Assembly (NCBI GenBank): GCA_020073185.1
Contig: JAIQFT010000032.1
Span: 1-41,198 of the forward strand
Origin: Terriglobia bacterium
GTDB taxonomy: Bacteria > Acidobacteriota > Terriglobia > Terriglobales > Acidobacteriaceae
Direction: 5' to 3'
Length of the DNA stretch: 41,198 nt
The translations under genes were made by a program, and so were the position numbers. The notes under the pieces are model-generated. The model saw only the letters and a list, made by a program, of their open reading frames with translations, was not told the origin of the DNA and searched no databases. Position 1 is the stretch's first letter; each line of letters begins with the position of its first letter. Below are positions 1-7,667 of the stretch, piece by piece.

Positions 1-2
1 TA

Positions 3-104
3 CGTCGTGGCCGCGGCTACCGCGACCTGAACTACCTGCTGCTCAAGGCGCAGCGGCTGGCCGCCACCAAGACCCAATTCCTGGTTCTTCAGAAAGCCGC
101 ATAG
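3..104 (+). pseudogene. C-terminal end of a transposase, probably ISL3-type (partial at window edge)
   Basis: The open frame enters from the left edge and ends at TAG 102-104. The 33 visible residues contain RGRGYRDLNYLLLKAQR followed by a T-K-T-x-F-x-V-L-Q-K tail, which resembles my memory of the C-terminus of ISL3/IS204-type DDE transposases (the basic RRxxGYR segment that closes the catalytic domain). The catalytic DDE residues would lie outside the window, so it cannot be said whether the element is intact. No terminal inverted repeat could be recognised downstream. Family assignment is inference from a short segment; the fact of an open coding frame ending here is seen directly. Confidence 0.5.
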
Positions 105-125
105 AATGCGCAGTTCACCAGATTC

Positions 126-320
126 TTGTGCAGAACCGAAATAAGTGCGGGTGCTTTTGGCGAAAGCTTGAGGATCACTGACAAAGCAGGATTTCAGGCT
201 GTTCTGGGTAGGGCGTCGCTTGTGAGTGCGCGAAGCGGTGAAAGTATTAGCACTTCTGCGGCGACGCTGACCCTGTTAGGCAAGGACGGCCACGTAATCT
301 GGATGACTCCGAAGCGATAG
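126..320 (+). CDS. Small hypothetical protein or gene remnant next to the transposase end
   Basis: A 64-residue frame with a TTG start and no clear ribosome binding site, in the same frame as the transposase remnant upstream. Its last third (a run of S/T and hydrophobic residues, then G-K-D-G-H-V-I-W) resembles the beta-rich end of a larger secreted or lipoprotein-like domain, so it may be the 3' end of a gene whose 5' part was removed by the insertion element. I do not recognise a family. It could also be a chance open frame. Confidence 0.25.
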   Translation: MCRTEISAGAFGESLRITDKAGFQAVLGRASLVSARSGESISTSAATLTLLGKDGHVIWMTPKR

Positions 321-334
321 CGGGGCGCATAACC

Positions 335-694
335 ATGATCACATCTGTTAGCCCAGAACTTTGGACGGCCATCATCGGCGGCATGGTCGGCGGAGTCCTC
401 GGCGTAGTAGGCACAATTCTAACTTCGTACTACGGTCCGCGAAAGCTCGAAGAGTGGCGCGAAAGAAGACTGGAAGAGAGAATCAACGGTCCTCGAAAGC
501 GGCTTCTGAAAAAGCTCTTAGCAGACTCCCGATATACCGATGGTCGGAAAATCGAGACGCTCGCTCGCGTGAGTGGGACGAGCCCCGACGAGTGCCGCCG
601 ATTGCTGATTGAGCTGGATGCCAGGGGCGTACTGCTCGCAGATGGTTCAGAAGGTTGGGCGTTAATAACGCGAAAACCTTTGGACGAGCAGTAG
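335..694 (+). CDS. Small membrane-anchored protein with a winged-helix-like cytoplasmic part
   Basis: This 119-residue protein has an N-terminal hydrophobic, glycine-rich segment (residues about 9-32, IIGGMVGGVLGVVGTIL) that should form one membrane helix, followed by a strongly charged linker (about 35-60, rich in R, E and K). Residues about 60-115 look like a small helical unit: LLKKLL, then IETLARVSGTSPDECRRLLIELDARG, which reads like the helix-turn-helix plus wing of a winged-helix domain, ending in GWALITRKPL. Family unknown. Base composition is less GC-rich than the neighbouring housekeeping genes and it sits beside a transposase end, so it may be accessory. ATG start; weak SD. Confidence 0.6.
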   Translation: MITSVSPELWTAIIGGMVGGVLGVVGTILTSYYGPRKLEEWRERRLEERINGPRKRLLKKLLADSRYTDGRKIETLARVSGTSPDECRRLLIELDARGVLLADGSEGWALITRKPLDEQ

Positions 695-799
695 CCAGAC
701 AAGGTGGCGGAGCTGAGAGCTCCTGGGTCCATCTACGGCTCGGCTGAAACGAGGCGCTTCAAAGCCAGAAAGCGTTGATCATCTGCTACGCTGTTCTTC

Positions 800-1048
800 A
801 TGCCTGCCGACGAGGTAATTCTCTATTCCCGCAAAGGTTGTCATTTGTGCGAGGTGGTAAAGGAGTCGCTGGAACGGCTAGTGCACCGCGCCCAGTTCAC
901 CTGGCGCGAAGTGGACATCGATCAGGACGAGGAGCTACGAAAGAAATATAACAACGAAGTGCCGGTGGTGTTCATCAATGGGCGAAAGGCTTTCAAGTAC
1001 GCGATGGATGAAGAGGAGTTTTTGAGGAAGCTGGCGCGGATTCAGTGA
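800..1048 (+). CDS. Glutaredoxin-family thiol-disulfide protein
   Basis: An 82-residue, single-domain thioredoxin-fold protein. The N-terminal strand VILYSRKGCHLC carries a CHLC redox motif (Cys residues about 14 and 17), followed by a helix, then the second strand WREVDIDQDEEL and the conserved cis-proline segment EVPVVFINGRKAF. This is the layout of the short DUF836/glutaredoxin-like proteins. Likely role: small cytoplasmic dithiol reductant; the partner is unknown. The stop codon TGA 1046-1048 overlaps the left arm of an inverted repeat. The acyl-CoA ligase gene follows 92 bp downstream on the same strand, so they may be cotranscribed. Confidence 0.85.
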   Translation: MPADEVILYSRKGCHLCEVVKESLERLVHRAQFTWREVDIDQDEELRKKYNNEVPVVFINGRKAFKYAMDEEEFLRKLARIQ

Positions 1049-1140
1049 TTTAGTGATTATTACGTTAAGGGGCATACGCACTGCGTAGATCACTCAAGCA
1101 CAAATCGCTAAATCGCAAATCGCTAAATCACTAAATCAAA
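1046..1140. repeat. Tandem 7/8-mer AAATCGCT array with opposing arm (hairpin) before the acyl-CoA ligase gene
   Basis: From 1102 to 1140 five units follow each other: AAATCGCT, AAATCGC, AAATCGCT, AAATCACT, AAATCAAA. The left arm 1046-1058 (TGATTTAGTGATT) is an exact 13-nt reverse complement of 1126-1138. A transcript could therefore fold a 13-bp stem ending two bases before the ATG at 1141. No Shine-Dalgarno sequence is visible between the array and that ATG. Confidence 0.9.
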
Positions 1141-2751
1141 ATGTCTATCTCCGCACAGAGCATTCCGACCAATCCTCTGCGCCTGCGGACGGAGCTGTAT
1201 GCCGATCCGGCGGGCGTGTTTGTGCATGACGCGGTTCTCAGCGCGTGCCGGAAATTCGACGCCAAGACGGCGTTTGTGGACACGTCGTACGCGCCGGCGC
1301 GACGGATTTCGTACGGGAGCTACGGTGAGCTGGTGGAAAGGATCGCGCGCGGTCTGGTGGCGTCGGGAGTGCGGCCGGGCGACCGAGTGGCAATCCTCCT
1401 GCCGAATACGTGGGAGTTCGCAGCCACGTCCCACGCGGCCATGCTGGCAGGCGCGACGCCGTCACCTCTGAATCCGAGCTACAAGGAACGCGAGGTGCGG
1501 TACCAGCTCGAAAATAGCGGCGCGAGAGTGCTGGTCAGCGACGGCTCGCTCATCTCGGGAATGAACCTGGAAGGCTTGCCCGAATTGCGGCGCGTATACA
1601 CCACACGCAACGCGGGCGCTGGGGCAAGCGAATTTTCTGAACTGCTGAGAGTGAGCAGCGCAACGTTGCCGTCGCCGGAAAAGCCGCCGGAGCAAACGCT
1701 GGCGGCGCTTCCCTACTCCAGCGGCACTACCGGGCTGCCCAAGGGCGTGATGCTGACGCACTACAACCTGGTGGTAAACGTGTATCAGCTTTGCGGGCCG
1801 GGCGCGGCGCCGTTCACGGCGAGCGAGGTCGGGCTGTGTTTCCTGCCGCTGTACCACATTTATGGACTGAACGTGGTGCTGAACCCGTGCCTGATGCTGG
1901 GCTGCACGCTGGTGCTGATGCCGCGCTTCGATGCGCAGTGCGCGCTGCGGTTGATCGCCGAGGAAGGAATCACGTTCGTGCCGGTAGTGCCACCGGTACT
2001 GAACCTTTTTTGTCAGGCGGCGGAAAAAGGCGAGTTCCCTCGCGATCACCGCATCAAGTGGGTGAAATCGGGCGCGGCGCCGCTGGCGCCGGAGCTGGCA
2101 AAACGGTTCACTTCGCTGACCGGGGTCAAGATCGCGCAGGGGTACGGCATGACGGAGGCGTCGCCGGTGACGCACGTCGGATTCGAGCACGGGCCGCTGT
2201 ATAACCCGACGTCGATCGGGCAGCCGGTGGCGTTGACGGATTGCCGGCTGCTAGGCGAGTCGGAAAACGAGGTCGGAGCGGGCGAAATTGGCGAGTTGGT
2301 GATGCGCGGGCCGCAGTTCATGCTGGGCTACTGGAACGCCCCGCAGGCCACCGGCGACGTGCTGCGCGAAGGCTGGTATTACTCCGGCGACGTGGCGCGC
2401 AGGGATGAGAACGGCCTGTATTACATCGTGGACCGGCGCAAGGAGATGATCAAGTACAAGGGATTCCCGGTGGCGCCGGCGGAGGTGGAGAGCGTGCTGC
2501 TGGAACATCCCGCGGTGCGCGATTGCGGCGTGGTGGGCAAGAAGGACGACACCGCGGGCGAGATTCCGTGCGCGTTTATCGTGCTGCGGGAGGGGTTTCC
2601 GTCAATTGAAAAGACCAAGGACGAGATTTGCGGCTACGTGGGCGAGCGACTGACAGGATACAAGCAGCCGCGCGAAGTGAAATTCATAACCGCGATTCCG
2701 CGGAACCCGTCAGGGAAGATTCTGCGGAGGGAGTTGAGGAAGATACTCTAG
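1141..2751 (+). CDS. AMP-forming acyl-CoA synthetase (4-coumarate/long-chain fatty acid CoA ligase type)
   Basis: A full-length ANL-superfamily ligase of 536 residues that activates a carboxylic acid with ATP and transfers it to CoA. The P-loop motif YSSGTTGLPKGVMLTH is at about residues 191-206, the A5 motif GYGMTEASPVTH at about 333, the YSGD/RRKEMIKYKGF hinge at about 420-440, and the catalytic C-terminal lysine in NPSGKILRREL at about 523. The order and spacing match 4-coumarate-CoA ligase-like enzymes, but the natural acid cannot be read from the sequence. The start codon directly abuts the AAATCGCT repeat and has no visible SD, so translation may be weak or structure-dependent. It converges on the carboxypeptidase-regulatory-like gene 44 bp away. 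Confidence 0.92.
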   Translation: MSISAQSIPTNPLRLRTELYADPAGVFVHDAVLSACRKFDAKTAFVDTSYAPARRISYGSYGELVERIARGLVASGVRPGDRVAILLPNTWEFAATSHAAMLAGATPSPLNPSYKEREVRYQLENSGARVLVSDGSLISGMNLEGLPELRRVYTTRNAGAGASEFSELLRVSSATLPSPEKPPEQTLAALPYSSGTTGLPKGVMLTHYNLVVNVYQLCGPGAAPFTASEVGLCFLPLYHIYGLNVVLNPCLMLGCTLVLMPRFDAQCALRLIAEEGITFVPVVPPVLNLFCQAAEKGEFPRDHRIKWVKSGAAPLAPELAKRFTSLTGVKIAQGYGMTEASPVTHVGFEHGPLYNPTSIGQPVALTDCRLLGESENEVGAGEIGELVMRGPQFMLGYWNAPQATGDVLREGWYYSGDVARRDENGLYYIVDRRKEMIKYKGFPVAPAEVESVLLEHPAVRDCGVVGKKDDTAGEIPCAFIVLREGFPSIEKTKDEICGYVGERLTGYKQPREVKFITAIPRNPSGKILRRELRKIL

Positions 2752-2795
2752 GCGAGAGGCAGTAGTTATAGTCGGTAAGGCATCGCTGGTGTCGA

Positions 2796-3239
2796 CTATT
2801 TCGGCTTCTCGTCGGGCTTCTTGGCGTCCTGTTTCGGCTTGTCATCCGGCTTCTTTTCGCCGGACTTCGACTTGTCATCGTAAATCGAGTACTGGGGCTG
2901 CGGGCGCTTGAGCTTGATGGTGATGTGCTGCGTCGGCTGGTAGATGTCGAAGTCCTCGCCGTAGGTCTGGAAGCCGCGCTGCAGCACCTGCACGCGCAGC
3001 TTGCCGAAGGGGGCGCCGGCGAAGCTGGCCTTGCCCTCGAGATCGGTTTTGAGCTCGTATCCGCCGTATTCCTGTTTGCCGTCCTTTCTGACGGGGTGCA
3101 GAACGATGGCGGCGTTGCGGATGGGCTTGCCATTGTCCGCCTTCACGACGAGAAAATTCAGGGTGGCGACATTGTCCTCGGCGTGGAGGGCGAGGGCGCA
3201 GAGCAGCGCCAACGTGGGTATAAGCGCAAGCCGCTTCAT
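2796..3239 (-). CDS. Secreted protein with a carboxypeptidase-regulatory-like (beta-sandwich) domain
   Basis: A 147-residue protein with a typical signal peptide (residues 1-20, MKRLALIPTLALLCALALHA, cleavage probably before ED). Residues about 25-105 form a transthyretin-like/CarboxypepD_reg fold: V-V-K-A-D-N-G-K-P-I-R-N-A-A-I-V-L, then TDLEGKASF and G-K-L-R-V-Q-V-L-Q-R-G-F, the usual pattern of a GKPIxxAxV...D.xGxxxF domain. The last 35 residues are a low-complexity Lys/Asp/Pro tail. Such domains are common in acidobacterial exported proteins and are thought to be structural or binding modules; no enzymatic residues are seen. The gene stands alone, 36 bp upstream of the RidA-like gene's 3' end. 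Confidence 0.8.
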   Translation of the reverse strand: MKRLALIPTLALLCALALHAEDNVATLNFLVVKADNGKPIRNAAIVLHPVRKDGKQEYGGYELKTDLEGKASFAGAPFGKLRVQVLQRGFQTYGEDFDIYQPTQHITIKLKRPQPQYSIYDDKSKSGEKKPDDKPKQDAKKPDEKPK

Positions 3240-3275
3240 GGTGCGTCTATTTTAATCCGATCACTGACAGATTGC

Positions 3276-3752
3276 TTACCGCTTTACGGCAATGGCGTTG
3301 ATCTCGAAATGTCCGCCGCGCAACAGCGGCCCGGAACCGATGAAGGCGCGCGCGGGGTAATCCTTGCCGAAGTAGGTTTTGTACATGTCGTTGAACTTGG
3401 CGTAGAGGGAGAGATCGGGGCTGAAGACTTGGACGAAGACGAGGTCGTCCATGGTCATGCCGGCCTCGGCGAGCACGGACTTGATGCCGTCGAGCGCTAT
3501 GCGGATTTCTTCTTCGATCCGCTCGGGCGGCTTGCCGGTCTTGGGATCCACGCCGATGCGACCGGCGATGTAGAGCGTATTACCGACGAGGACGGCGTCG
3601 CTGAAGGGCGCTTGCACCGGCTTGGGCAGGTTGATGTAGCGGCGTGACGGCTGTGCAGCGGCCTTTTTTGCGGACTTGGGCGCGGTTTGCGCGCAGAGTA
3701 ACAGCGGGGTTAACAACATCGCCAGGACCAGCAGCAGATACCGGCTGTGCAT
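3276..3752 (-). CDS. RidA (YjgF/YER057c/UK114) family protein with an N-terminal export signal
   Basis: The C-terminal 125 residues are a complete RidA domain: F-S-D-A-V-L-V-G-N-T-L-Y-I-A-G-R-I-G, then the helix around I-A-L-D-G-I-K-S-V-L-A-E-A-G, and the end segment YPARAFIGSGPL...EINAIAVKR. The Arg in PAR corresponds to the substrate-binding Arg105 of E. coli RidA and is present, so imine/enamine deamination is chemically possible. Unlike cytosolic RidA, this protein carries a hydrophobic leader at residues 1-21 (YLLLVLAMLLTPLLLCA) and a Lys/Ala-rich spacer, which implies export to the periplasm. LLLC is not a proper lipobox because Leu precedes Cys. Divergent from the CYTH gene (75 bp gap). 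Confidence 0.88.
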   Translation of the reverse strand: MHSRYLLLVLAMLLTPLLLCAQTAPKSAKKAAAQPSRRYINLPKPVQAPFSDAVLVGNTLYIAGRIGVDPKTGKPPERIEEEIRIALDGIKSVLAEAGMTMDDLVFVQVFSPDLSLYAKFNDMYKTYFGKDYPARAFIGSGPLLRGGHFEINAIAVKR

Positions 3753-3827
3753 GTCTCATCCTCCCTATCACGGTCCGAGATTGTAAGGCAAATCGCAGGC
3801 CGGCGGCGCAATGCTATGCTTCCCGGC

Positions 3828-4412
3828 ATGGCGGGGCCGAAGGAAGTGGAAATCAAGTTCGCGCTGGAGGACCCGGGCGCGGTGGGAAGGAAGCTGCGCG
3901 CGCTGGGATTCCGCTGCGAGACGCCGCGTACGCACGAGATGAACACCCTCTACGACCTGCCGGGCGAGGTCCTGCGACAGCGGGGCGAACTTCTGCGGCT
4001 GCGCAAGTACGGCGACAAATGGAGGCTGACGCACAAGGGGCCGGGGAGCCCGGGACGGCACAAAACGCGGGTGGAAAATGAGACGGCGGTGGAGCAGGGC
4101 GAACGGATGGAAGCGATCCTGAGCGCGCTCGGGTTGGCGCCCAGCTTTCGCTACGAAAAATTCCGCAGCGAGTGGAGCGACGGCACGGGACACGTCGTGG
4201 TGGACGAGACGCCGATCGGAAATTACGGCGAGATCGAGGGACCTCCGCCGTGGATTGATACAACGGCGCACGCGCTGGGGATAGTTCCGGAGGAGTACAT
4301 CACGGAATCGTATGCGCAGCTTTTTTTCGACTGGAAGAAGCGGACCGGCAGCCCGGCGGAGGAAATGACATTCGCGGCGGTGAACAGAACGCCTGATTCT
4401 GCCGCCCGGTGA
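3828..4412 (+). CDS. CYTH-domain protein (class IV adenylate cyclase / CyaB-like)
   Basis: A 194-residue protein starting with the signature E-V-E-I-K-F at residues 5-10, the EXEXK motif of CYTH enzymes that bind triphosphate and two metal ions. Later motifs fit the same tunnel fold: LRLRKYGDKWRLTHKGP, a basic strand, then VENETAVEQG and HVVVDETPIGNYGEIEGPP. The family includes CyaB adenylate cyclases, thiamine triphosphatases and inorganic triphosphatases; this sequence resembles CyaB most, but the substrate cannot be decided. I chose ATG 3828 because it places EXEXK at the usual distance; ATG 3816 is an alternative. The last codons (S-A-A-R-stop) are supplied by a dispersed repeat. Confidence 0.85.
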   Translation: MAGPKEVEIKFALEDPGAVGRKLRALGFRCETPRTHEMNTLYDLPGEVLRQRGELLRLRKYGDKWRLTHKGPGSPGRHKTRVENETAVEQGERMEAILSALGLAPSFRYEKFRSEWSDGTGHVVVDETPIGNYGEIEGPPPWIDTTAHALGIVPEEYITESYAQLFFDWKKRTGSPAEEMTFAAVNRTPDSAAR

Positions 4413-4468
4413 AGCGGGCGCGGCTTCTTTGAAGGCGGCTAGGTGGCCCGGCTGAAGCCGTGCCCTTC
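4395..4468. repeat. REP-like palindromic element (GATTCTGCCGCCCG ... GGCTGAAGCC)
   Basis: The 14-mer GATTCTGCCGCCCG (4395-4408) recurs exactly at 9769-9782, in both cases followed by a related xTxAAGCGxGC segment. Downstream lies CCCGGCTGAAGCCGTGCCC, whose core GGCTGAAGCC matches, in reverse, GGCTTCAGCC near 38367. The element overlaps the last codons of the CYTH gene and fills the 84-bp gap to the next gene. Confidence 0.6.
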
Positions 4469-4496
4469 CACAGCTGCCTTCGTTTAAACTCCTCGC

Positions 4497-5318
4497 GTGA
4501 CTCCATCGAAGACGGAAAAACTTCGCGCGTTCTATCGCACATTGTTTGGCGCGTGGGGACGGCTGCATTGGTGGCCGGCAGAGAGCCGGTTTGAGGTGAT
4601 CGTGGGCGCATTTCTGACGCAGAACACGGCGTGGACGAACGTCGAGAAGGCGACGGCGGAACTGCGGGGGGCGCGCGTGCTGAGCCTGGCGGGGATCCGG
4701 AATACGCCGACGGCGGAACTGGAGCGGCTGATACGCTCCGCCGGATATTTCCGTCAGAAGGCGCAACGGCTGAAGAATTTTGTCGCGCACCTCGATCGGC
4801 GATACGGCGGGTCGCTGGACCGCATGTTCGCTCGCCCGACGGCCGAACTGCGCGAGGAATTGCTGGCGCTGAATGGCATCGGGCCCGAGACCGCGGATTC
4901 GATTCTGCTTTACGCCGGCAATCATCCCGTGTTCGTGGTGGACGCGTACACGCGCAGGATTCTCGACCGTCACCGGATCCTGCCCCCGAATGCTCCGTAT
5001 GAAGACATTCGCCGGCTATTCGAGGAGGCGCTGGGGGCCGCCGACTTCCTGAGCGAGTGCGAAAGCCAGGTCCCCCAGAGTGCAGGGGCGAAGCCGGAAG
5101 GGTCGTGCCATCCGCCGACGCGCATGAGCACAGCGCGGCGGACGACGGCGGCGCAGGTGTTTAACGAGATGCATGGGTTGATGGTGGGTGTGGGGAAGAA
5201 TTTTTGTTTGAAGGCGCAGGTGAGGTGTGAGCAGTGTCCGCTGCGGGAGTTGTTGCCGGCGAGAGGAGCGAGATTGGAATCCGGCACGGGGGCGCGGAGA
5301 CGCGTGCGTTCGCGTTGA
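4497..5318 (+). CDS. Endonuclease III-related HhH-GPD DNA glycosylase (COG2231-like) with an insertion
   Basis: A 273-residue base-excision-repair protein. The N-terminal part FEVIVGAFLTQNTAWTNVEKA matches the Nth helix containing the conserved Gln, and residues about 122-150 hold the helix-hairpin-helix LLALNGIGPETADSILLYAG with the catalytic Asp in VVDAYTRRIL. An Fe-S type tail C-x6-C-x2-C (CLKAQVRCEQC) is present, but the fourth cysteine is not at the usual spacing. Between LFEEALGAADF and AQVFNEMHGLMV there is an extra stretch of roughly 35-40 residues (with PQSAGAKPEG and PPTRMSTARR), not expected in this family and of repeat-like composition. Start is GTG, no SD visible. Probable function: removal of damaged bases; specificity unknown. 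Confidence 0.85.
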   Translation: MTPSKTEKLRAFYRTLFGAWGRLHWWPAESRFEVIVGAFLTQNTAWTNVEKATAELRGARVLSLAGIRNTPTAELERLIRSAGYFRQKAQRLKNFVAHLDRRYGGSLDRMFARPTAELREELLALNGIGPETADSILLYAGNHPVFVVDAYTRRILDRHRILPPNAPYEDIRRLFEEALGAADFLSECESQVPQSAGAKPEGSCHPPTRMSTARRTTAAQVFNEMHGLMVGVGKNFCLKAQVRCEQCPLRELLPARGARLESGTGARRRVRSR

Positions 5319-5344
5319 CCAGGGTTAAGGCCCCTGTTCAGTGT

Positions 5345-5381
5345 CGTCCAGTCTGTAGCTAGCGCCGTCCAGTCTTATAAT
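5345..5381 (+). promoter_or_regulatory. ntrYX promoter region: -10 box with two 10-bp direct repeats 21 bp apart
   Basis: A perfect TATAAT lies at 5376-5381, 30 bp before the ntrY ATG. Immediately upstream the 10-mer CGTCCAGTCT occurs twice, at 5345-5354 and 5366-5375, so the centres are 21 bp apart (two helical turns) and the second copy abuts the -10 box, covering the -35 to -10 spacer. This geometry fits a dimeric regulator binding one face of the DNA. The sigma70-type -35 (around 5353-5358) is poor, which would fit activator dependence or repression. Which protein binds is unknown. Confidence 0.5.
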
Positions 5382-5411
5382 GTCGGTGCCGCTCCGCAGA
5401 CAGGAAGGCCC

Positions 5412-7667
5412 ATGGCACGCGGGGCAGGATTTGGTTTGTCTGCCAACGCGCCAATTCGTCGGGAAGAAACGTCGCACCGGCGCAGGACGGCCCTGATTGT
5501 GCTCGCCGTCGCCATCTTCTTGCTGTTTTTCATCGTCTCGTCGCAGCAGGCGTTCAACCTGACATTCATGCGGCCCACCACCAGCGAGCAGACACTGATT
5601 TTCTCGGCGCTGTCGGCGCTGATTTTCCTGCTGCTCGTGGCGCTGATGGTGGTGCTGGTGCGCACGCTGCTGAAGCTGTTTGCGGAGACGCGCGGCGGCG
5701 TGCTGGGGTCGAGATTCCGCGTAAAGATGGTGCTGGGCGCGCTGGTGCTGTCGTTCGGCCCGGTGCTGTTCCTGTTCCTGTTCGCCTACGGGCTGATGAA
5801 CCGCTCGATTGACAAATGGTTTTCGCGCCCCGTGGAAGAGGTGCGTGAGGATACGGCCAAGGTAACGTCGTTGCTTTCCAATTACGCGCTGGAAAACGCG
5901 AAGGCAGAGGCGAGATCGATTGCAGAGGCGCCGCCGACGCAGCGCGATTTTGAAAAAGGCGATTTCGGGCAGGTGGTGAGTGTCTTCCGGCACCACGAGG
6001 CGCCGCTGCAGGGCGGATTCGCGGCCGCGATTGTCGATGGCGAAGCGGAGGCCGCTTATCACCTTCCGGAGCCGTGGCCGATGTTGCGGGAGCGCATCGG
6101 CGAGCACCAGGGTTCGTTGCTGCCGCTGCCGAAATCGTTCACGCTCAACGGCGCCGAATACATGCTGGGCGCGGCGATGGTGGGCGGGCGGGGCGGTTGG
6201 ATCATGGTGGGCATGCCGCTGCCAGTGGACTTTTCGCGCACCATAGCGCAGATCGAAGCCAGCCAGCGCCGCTACATGGAACTGGCGCAGCAACGCAAGC
6301 TGGTGCGGCGCACCTATATGGGCCTGCTCCTGTTGTTGACGGTGCTGGTGCTGTTCGCGGCGACGTGGCTGGCACTATTCCTTTCGAAATTCGTGACTCG
6401 GCCGGTGGCCGCTCTGGCGGAAGCGACACAGGAAATTTCGCGCGGCAGACTGGACTACCGGGTCGCGGTGCATACCGGAGATGAGCTCGGTAAGCTGGTG
6501 CAGTCGTTCAACCGGATGGCGGAGGAGCTGGAAGGATCACGGGGGCTGATTGAGGCGTCCAGCCGCGACCTAGCTGAGGCTAACGCCGCGCTGGAACAGC
6601 GCCGCCGGCACATGGAGACCATTCTGGAGAGCATTCCCACGGGGGTGCTTTCCCTCGACGCCGAGCGCCGCATCACGCACACCAATAACGCACTCAACCG
6701 CATTCTGTGGCCCGACGGCAATGGCTCGCACGAAGGCGCGCGCATTGACACCATCTTTCCGCCGGACGTCATGCAGGAGATGCGTCACCTGCTGCGCAAG
6801 GCCGACCGCATGGGCTCCACCACCAGCCAGATGGAAATCCCGTTCCAGCGCCATCACCTGATCGCGGCGGTCACCGCGGCATCGCTGCAGCACGATGGCC
6901 GGCGGCAGGGTTACGTGCTGGTGTTCGAGGATCTTTCCGATCTGCTGAAGGCGCAGAAACAGACGGCGTGGCGCGAGGTGGCGCGGCGCGTGGCGCACGA
7001 AATCAAGAACCCACTGACGCCGATCGCGTTGTCGGCGGAGCGCATCCGGCGTCACCTGGAGCGTGGAACGCCGCCCGACGCGCAGTCGCTGGAGATCATC
7101 AAAGGGTGCGCGGAAACGATCGGCGGCGCGGTGGAGACGGTGCGCACGTTGGTGGACGAGTTTTCCACCTTGGCGCGCTTCCCCCAGGCACAGCCGCAAC
7201 CGGCGGACGTGAACGCCATCGTGGAATCCGCACTCGCAATGTTCAACGGGCGTCTGGACGGCATCCGCGTGCTGACACAGCTTGCCCCCGACCTGCCCAA
7301 AGTGATGGCCGATCCGGAAGCGATCAAACGCGCCATCGCCAACCTGGTGGACAACGCCGCCGAAGCAATGCAGGAATCGCTGATGCGAGAAGTGGAAATC
7401 TCGACCGCGCTGGCGGGCACGCGCGACGCGGTGGAGATTGTGATTGCCGATACCGGACACGGCGTCACGCGCGAACTCAAGGAGAAGCTGTTCATGCCGT
7501 ATTTCTCGACCAAGAAGCGCGGCACCGGGCTGGGGCTGGCGATTGTCAGCCGCATCGTGGAGGACCACCGCGGCACGATCCGGGTGGAGGAGAACAAGCC
7601 GGTGGGCGCACGCTTCATTGTGGAGCTGCCGGTGGCGTCGGAACCGGCGCAGATCGTCCATGCATAA
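5412..7667 (+). CDS. ntrY: NtrY-like membrane sensor histidine kinase
   Basis: A 751-residue kinase with the NtrY layout. Three membrane helices lie near residues 27-47, 64-88 and 105-130, an extracytoplasmic region at about 131-300, a fourth helix at about 302-325, HAMP at about 326-380, PAS at about 395-500, and HisKA with the phospho-accepting His529 in AHEIKNPLTP. The HATPase_c part has the N box NLVDNAAEAM (about 644), DTGHGV (about 679) and GTGLGLAI (about 704). NtrY with NtrX senses redox, oxygen or nitrogen state in proteobacteria; the signal here is unknown. A good SD (AGGAAGG) precedes the ATG. Its last 8 bp overlap the ntrX start, implying translational coupling. Confidence 0.9.
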   Translation: MARGAGFGLSANAPIRREETSHRRRTALIVLAVAIFLLFFIVSSQQAFNLTFMRPTTSEQTLIFSALSALIFLLLVALMVVLVRTLLKLFAETRGGVLGSRFRVKMVLGALVLSFGPVLFLFLFAYGLMNRSIDKWFSRPVEEVREDTAKVTSLLSNYALENAKAEARSIAEAPPTQRDFEKGDFGQVVSVFRHHEAPLQGGFAAAIVDGEAEAAYHLPEPWPMLRERIGEHQGSLLPLPKSFTLNGAEYMLGAAMVGGRGGWIMVGMPLPVDFSRTIAQIEASQRRYMELAQQRKLVRRTYMGLLLLLTVLVLFAATWLALFLSKFVTRPVAALAEATQEISRGRLDYRVAVHTGDELGKLVQSFNRMAEELEGSRGLIEASSRDLAEANAALEQRRRHMETILESIPTGVLSLDAERRITHTNNALNRILWPDGNGSHEGARIDTIFPPDVMQEMRHLLRKADRMGSTTSQMEIPFQRHHLIAAVTAASLQHDGRRQGYVLVFEDLSDLLKAQKQTAWREVARRVAHEIKNPLTPIALSAERIRRHLERGTPPDAQSLEIIKGCAETIGGAVETVRTLVDEFSTLARFPQAQPQPADVNAIVESALAMFNGRLDGIRVLTQLAPDLPKVMADPEAIKRAIANLVDNAAEAMQESLMREVEISTALAGTRDAVEIVIADTGHGVTRELKEKLFMPYFSTKKRGTGLGLAIVSRIVEDHRGTIRVEENKPVGARFIVELPVASEPAQIVHA

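Noticed and set aside
5325-5345. Possible terminator CAGGGTTAAGGCCCCTG after the endonuclease gene
   Set aside because: The stem is short and imperfect, and there is no T-tract.
7444-7659. Upstream extension of the ntrX frame inside ntrY
   Set aside because: Arg/Trp-rich out-of-frame shadow; the receiver domain begins exactly at ATG 7660.
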